From the NCBI GenBank assembly GCA_946478995.1, contig CAMLDK010000039.1, forward strand, positions 1 through 8,332: 8,332 bases of DNA, in the 5' to 3' direction. Within the stretch, counting starts at the first letter, position 1. Each line of letters opens with the position of its first letter. Positions 5,364 through 8,332 of this stretch are shown one piece after another. The translations under genes and the position numbers were made by a program. Below the pieces are notes generated by a model. The model was not told the origin of the DNA, did not search any database, and was given only the letters and a program-made list of their open reading frames with translations. The stretch is from an uncultured Candidatus Saccharibacteria bacterium (GTDB lineage: Bacteria > Patescibacteria > Saccharimonadia > Saccharimonadales > 2-12-FULL-41-12).

Positions 5364-7327
5364 GAAACCCCTTCGATTCGTTTGATCTCTTCCACGCTCA
5401 CGGTATATTCAGTATGATCGTCATTGATACGTGTAATGACCGCGGCGATTATTCCAAGGAGCCCTAGGACTGCCAGCCACCAGATATGCCATATAAGCGC
5501 AAAGCCGGCTATAAAGCTAAAGCCGGCTATAAAAATCCCCATGCCGGTATTCTTCGGCATCTTAAAAGGCTCGTATTTCAGGTCCGAAACCTGCTTCTTG
5601 TTTTGTTTCGCCTCCCAGAACGGATCGCGCGTGCTGACCTGGGGTATCACGGCAAAATTATAATGCGGCGCAGGGGACTTGGTTGACCATTCAAGGGTGC
5701 GGCCATTCCACGGATCACCGGTCTTATCAGTCGTTTCTTTACGCTTCCATATGCTATAGGCCAGCTGGAATAACTGCAGGCCGATACCCGTAATAATTAT
5801 CAATACGCCTATACCCGATACTATAAAAAGTTGCTGCCAGCCTAAAGACTCATCGTAATGGTTCAAACGCCTGGTTGCGCCCATCAGCCCCAGGATATAA
5901 AGCGGTATGAAGGCCAGCAGGAATCCGACCAGCCAGCACCAAAACGCGTAAAGACCAATTCGCTCATTCAAACGGAAGCCGAATATTTTTGGAAACCAAT
6001 ATGTAAGTCCGGCCATGAAGCCGAAAACTACGCCGCCGATGATCATTGTATGGAAGTGTGCTACCAAAAACAGCGAATTATGAACCTGGAAGTCAATGGC
6101 CGGAACGGCCATCAGCACGCCGGCTACCCCGCCAATCGTAAAGGTGACTACAAAAGCTAAAAACCACAGCATCGGCGTCGCAAAACGTATCCTGCCCCGG
6201 TACATGGTAAATAGCCAGTTAAAGATTTTAACTCCTGTCGGTACGGCTATAATCATCGTCATTATGCCGAAGAATGCGTTGACATTCGGCCCGGCCCCCA
6301 TGGTAAAGAAATGATGAAGCCAGACTACGAAGGACAAGAATGTAATAGCGGCGATCGCCCACACCATGGACGTATAACCGAACAGTCTTTTTCTGGAGAA
6401 TGTGGCTACGACCTCAGAGAAGATGCCGAAAGCCGGCAGGATCAGAATATAGACTTCCGGATGCCCCCACGCCCAGATCAAGTTGATATACATCATCGGG
6501 TTGCCCTCAAAATGACTAGTGAAGAAATGCATACCCATGAGCCTGTCCAGACCCAGCATGCCAAGCGTAGCCGTAAGTATCGGAAAGGCGAAAACGACCA
6601 GGATCATACTGGCCATTACGCTCCAGGCGAACATCGGCATTTTCATAAGAGTCATGCCCGGAGCACGCATTTTGATAATTGTTACTAAAAAGTTAATTCC
6701 GGAGAGCAAACTACCCACGCCGGCAATCTGCAAGGCCCATATCCAATAGTCCACACCTACCCCCGGACTGTACTCCAAGCCGGACAGGGGCGGATAGGCC
6801 AGCCAGCCGGCAGCCTGGAAATCACCTATAACAAGCGAAAGATTCATAAGCAAAAACCCGGCGGCGAACAGCCAGAAGCTTACAGAATTCAAAAATGGAA
6901 AAGCCACATCGCGTGCGCCCAGCTGCAGCGGCAAAATAAGGTTTATGATGCCGAACATCAGGCCCATGGCTACGAAAAATATCATTATAGTCCCGTGGGC
7001 TGAGAAAACCTGCTGGAATAAATCGTTCGAAAGCACTCCGTCTGAACCGGCCGCCGTTGCCTGCTGCACCCTTATCATGGCCGCGTCCGAAACACCGCGC
7101 AGCAGCATAAGCACAGCTATGGCTATATACATCACCCCTATCTTCTTTGGGTCAAGCGAGGTCAGCCACTGCTTCCAAAGCCATTTCCAGCGCTTGAAAT
7201 AGGTCAACAGTGCAAATACGGTAAGTCCGCCAAGGCCCATCATCACCGCCCCGCCTATGGTTATCGGGTCATCCGGCAGCGCATCGAAATTCAGCCGTCC
7301 CAGCATATTGGATAAGATATCTATCAT
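5360..7327 (-). CDS. cyoB: Cytochrome bo3 quinol oxidase subunit I (catalytic)
   Basis: The catalytic subunit, which reduces O2 to water with electrons from quinol and pumps protons. It has 655 residues, close to E. coli CyoB (663), and aligns along its length. Low-spin heme ligands are His111 and His426; the heme o3 ligand is His424. Copper B ligands are His289, His338 and His339, with the Tyr293 partner of His289. The proton-path residues Asp140, Asn129, Asn147, Glu291 and Lys367 are all present. Of the quinol-site residues, Arg77, Asp81 and Gln106 are kept, but the position of E. coli His98 is Leu103. [11 protein letters not shown] (537-547) and WHIWW (613-617) in the C-terminal part are typical of CyoB. 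It is a member of the A-type heme-copper family and is linked by 4-base overlaps to cyoA and cyoC. Function is confident. Confidence 0.97.
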   Translation of the reverse strand: MIDILSNMLGRLNFDALPDDPITIGGAVMMGLGGLTVFALLTYFKRWKWLWKQWLTSLDPKKIGVMYIAIAVLMLLRGVSDAAMIRVQQATAAGSDGVLSNDLFQQVFSAHGTIMIFFVAMGLMFGIINLILPLQLGARDVAFPFLNSVSFWLFAAGFLLMNLSLVIGDFQAAGWLAYPPLSGLEYSPGVGVDYWIWALQIAGVGSLLSGINFLVTIIKMRAPGMTLMKMPMFAWSVMASMILVVFAFPILTATLGMLGLDRLMGMHFFTSHFEGNPMMYINLIWAWGHPEVYILILPAFGIFSEVVATFSRKRLFGYTSMVWAIAAITFLSFVVWLHHFFTMGAGPNVNAFFGIMTMIIAVPTGVKIFNWLFTMYRGRIRFATPMLWFLAFVVTFTIGGVAGVLMAVPAIDFQVHNSLFLVAHFHTMIIGGVVFGFMAGLTYWFPKIFGFRLNERIGLYAFWCWLVGFLLAFIPLYILGLMGATRRLNHYDESLGWQQLFIVSGIGVLIIITGIGLQLFQLAYSIWKRKETTDKTGDPWNGRTLEWSTKSPAPHYNFAVIPQVSTRDPFWEAKQNKKQVSDLKYEPFKMPKNTGMGIFIAGFSFIAGFALIWHIWWLAVLGLLGIIAAVITRINDDHTEYTVSVEEIKRIEGVS

Positions 7328-8217
7328 ATCCCCGCCCCGCTTTCCTTCGCCGGGTTGATTGAAAATTGATGGGAAATATACTCGAATAAATTATTCTCGG
7401 CCAGTACGAATTGTTCCACTTTATTATTTTCCGATGGCCTGGAAAGCTCTAGATACCTGTCTATATCCAGGCTGTTGGTATTCTTCCGGCTGCTTGTGAC
7501 CCAATTATCAAAAGAGGACTTATCGACAGCTGCGGCCATAAACTTCATGCCCGCGAAACCCTGGCCGCTTATATTAGCCGACGACCCTCTGTATTCACCG
7601 GTCTCATCTGCGATAAGGTGCAATTTCGTCACCATTCCATTCATAGCATATATCTGGCCACCCAGGCTTGGAATCCAAAAGGAATTCATTGGCGCGTCTG
7701 AGGTTATCTCAAAGTTAACAGGCGTATCTTCCGGAAACTGGATATAATTGACGGTTGCGATTTTCTGCTCAGGATATATGAACAGCCATTTCCACCGAAG
7801 GGCGACCGCCTGTATTCGAACCGGCTTTTCCGAAGACTGCAAAGGCTTGAACGGGTCAAGCTCGTTCGAGCTCCTCCAGGTCACGACGGACAGTATGATT
7901 ATCAGTAGCAGCGGTACGCCCCACCAAAGCGACTCAAGTAACCGGCTGCCATCCCATTCCGGCTGGTATTTTGCCTTCTTATTGCCTTCCCGGTAACGCC
8001 AGGCGATCACAAACGTCATGACAAAAACCGGAACAACCACCACAAGACTTAAAAGCGTACCGAAAATTAACAGGTCACGCTGCTTGTCGGCCACCTCTCC
8101 CTTTGGATCAAGCACCGGTATATCGCTGCCGTAAACCAGCATAGCCAAAATTGCAACAAAGGCGACCAAAGCCATTGCAGCCAAACCAAATTTATCTCTA
8201 TTTTTCATCCTCTTCAT
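7324..8217 (-). CDS. cyoA: Cytochrome bo3 quinol oxidase subunit II
   Basis: Subunit II of the quinol oxidase, 297 residues. Hydrophobic segments are at about 12-29, 47-73 and 98-116, followed by an exported cupredoxin-fold domain. The stretches [20 protein letters not shown] (175-194) and [10 protein letters not shown] (217-226) match CyoA. The CuA ligands of cytochrome c oxidases are absent, as expected for a quinol oxidase, and a C-terminal COX-aromatic-rich-like tail follows (about 231-283). E. coli CyoA and Bacillus QoxA have a lipoprotein cysteine before the VLDPKG-like region. Here the sequence is [13 protein letters not shown] (28-40) with no Cys, so the first segment probably remains as a membrane anchor. 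Two starts are possible, Met1 (8217) and Met4 (8208). It is the first gene of the oxidase operon; an extended -10 promoter lies about 33 bases upstream. Confidence 0.95.
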   Translation of the reverse strand: MKRMKNRDKFGLAAMALVAFVAILAMLVYGSDIPVLDPKGEVADKQRDLLIFGTLLSLVVVVPVFVMTFVIAWRYREGNKKAKYQPEWDGSRLLESLWWGVPLLLIIILSVVTWRSSNELDPFKPLQSSEKPVRIQAVALRWKWLFIYPEQKIATVNYIQFPEDTPVNFEITSDAPMNSFWIPSLGGQIYAMNGMVTKLHLIADETGEYRGSSANISGQGFAGMKFMAAAVDKSSFDNWVTSSRKNTNSLDIDRYLELSRPSENNKVEQFVLAENNLFEYISHQFSINPAKESGAGI

Positions 8218-8249
8218 ACCAGGGATCGTTTCAGAACGCTAATGTTAAT

Positions 8250-8258
8250 ACTATAACA
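8250..8258 (-). promoter_or_regulatory. Extended -10 promoter for the cyo operon
   Basis: On the minus strand TGTTATAGT reads as an extended -10 element (TG, one base, TATAGT; 5 of 6 match to TATAAT). No good -35 hexamer lies 16-18 bases upstream, which is normal for extended -10 promoters. Transcription would start near 8243, leaving a leader of about 25 bases before cyoA that has no clear Shine-Dalgarno. The element also sits inside an imperfect GTTA/TAAC inverted repeat, which could be a regulatory site or chance. Confidence 0.5.
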
Positions 8259-8261
8259 GAT

Positions 8262-8332
8262 TCATTTCTTATTCTGCTGTCCGTTCTTCGACTTATCTTT
8301 TTTGCCCTTAGATTTATCGTACGCGGCGCGGA
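8262..8332 (-). CDS. C-terminal tail of an unidentified lysine-rich protein (partial)
   Basis: On the minus strand one frame is open from the right edge to a TGA at 8264-8262. It gives 22 residues made largely of Lys, Asp, Ser, Asn and Gln, ending KNGQQNKK. This looks like a disordered basic tail. It ends 44 bases before cyoA and reads in the same direction, so it could be an upstream operon member, although cyoA appears to have its own promoter. The fragment is too short to identify or to be certain that it is coding. Confidence 0.45.
   Translation of the reverse strand, partial: RAAYDKSKGKKDKSKNGQQNKK

Noticed and set aside
5501..5533. Two copies of AAAGCCGGCTATAAA with an 18-base period inside cyoB
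   Set aside because: They encode FIAGFS and FIAGFA in a membrane helix. E. coli CyoB has the same number of residues there (VIAAFS, TIFGFA), so this is not an expansion but similar codons for similar residues.
7324..8217. Idea that the oxidase is a cytochrome c oxidase with a CuA centre
   Set aside because: Subunit II lacks the CuA Cys and His ligands and matches CyoA in the exported domain, and no heme A synthase or cytochrome c gene is present.
1..8332. Alternative genetic code in which UGA is glycine, as in Absconditabacteria and Gracilibacteria
   Set aside because: UGA is the natural stop of cyoA, cyoB, cyoC, cyoD and the small membrane protein, and no real gene needs to read through UGA.

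Overview
The window is a compact aerobic respiratory gene cluster. Every confidently identified gene is an enzyme that reduces quinone, the quinol oxidase itself, or a membrane or exported protein encoded beside them. UGA is used as an ordinary stop by five genes and no real gene reads through an in-frame UGA, so the genetic code is standard for that codon. Base composition is moderate. The gene set (type II NADH dehydrogenase, FAD-linked oxidase, odd cupredoxin, proteobacterial-style cytochrome bo3 operon with cyoE, extremely tight spacing) resembles what is known from Candidatus Saccharibacteria (TM7) and related CPR/Patescibacteria. That placement is inference from gene content and protein style, not from a marker gene.

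Layout. (1) 1-1162, minus strand: a type II NADH:quinone dehydrogenase whose 3' end runs off the left edge. (2) 1163-1230: a short divergent promoter region with a mirrored AGTTTAG/CTAAACT repeat. (3) 1231-3287, plus strand: a two-gene unit with a GlcD/D-lactate-dehydrogenase-like flavoprotein and a membrane-anchored cupredoxin-like protein that appears to have lost its type-1 copper ligands. (4) 8217-3274, minus strand: cyoA-cyoB-cyoC-cyoD-cyoE, each joined to the next by a 4-base stop/start overlap, followed after a 16-base gap by an unrecognised 85-residue membrane protein. The two units converge, and their last genes overlap by 14 bases. (5) 8262-8332, minus strand: the lysine-rich tail of an unknown upstream gene.

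How it works together. The NADH dehydrogenase and the FAD-linked 2-hydroxyacid dehydrogenase would both feed electrons to membrane quinone. The CyoABCD oxidase would reoxidise the quinol with O2 and pump protons, and CyoE would make its heme O. The catalytic and proton-channel residues I could place in CyoB are intact, but one quinol-site histidine (E. coli His98) appears to be leucine. CyoA lacks the lipoprotein cysteine. The most unusual items are the ligand-less cupredoxin and the small membrane protein at the end of the oxidase operon; neither has an obvious place in the standard bo3 system. No quinone-synthesis gene is present in the window. I saw no mobile element, CRISPR array, tRNA or rRNA, and no gene-free stretch over 300 bases.
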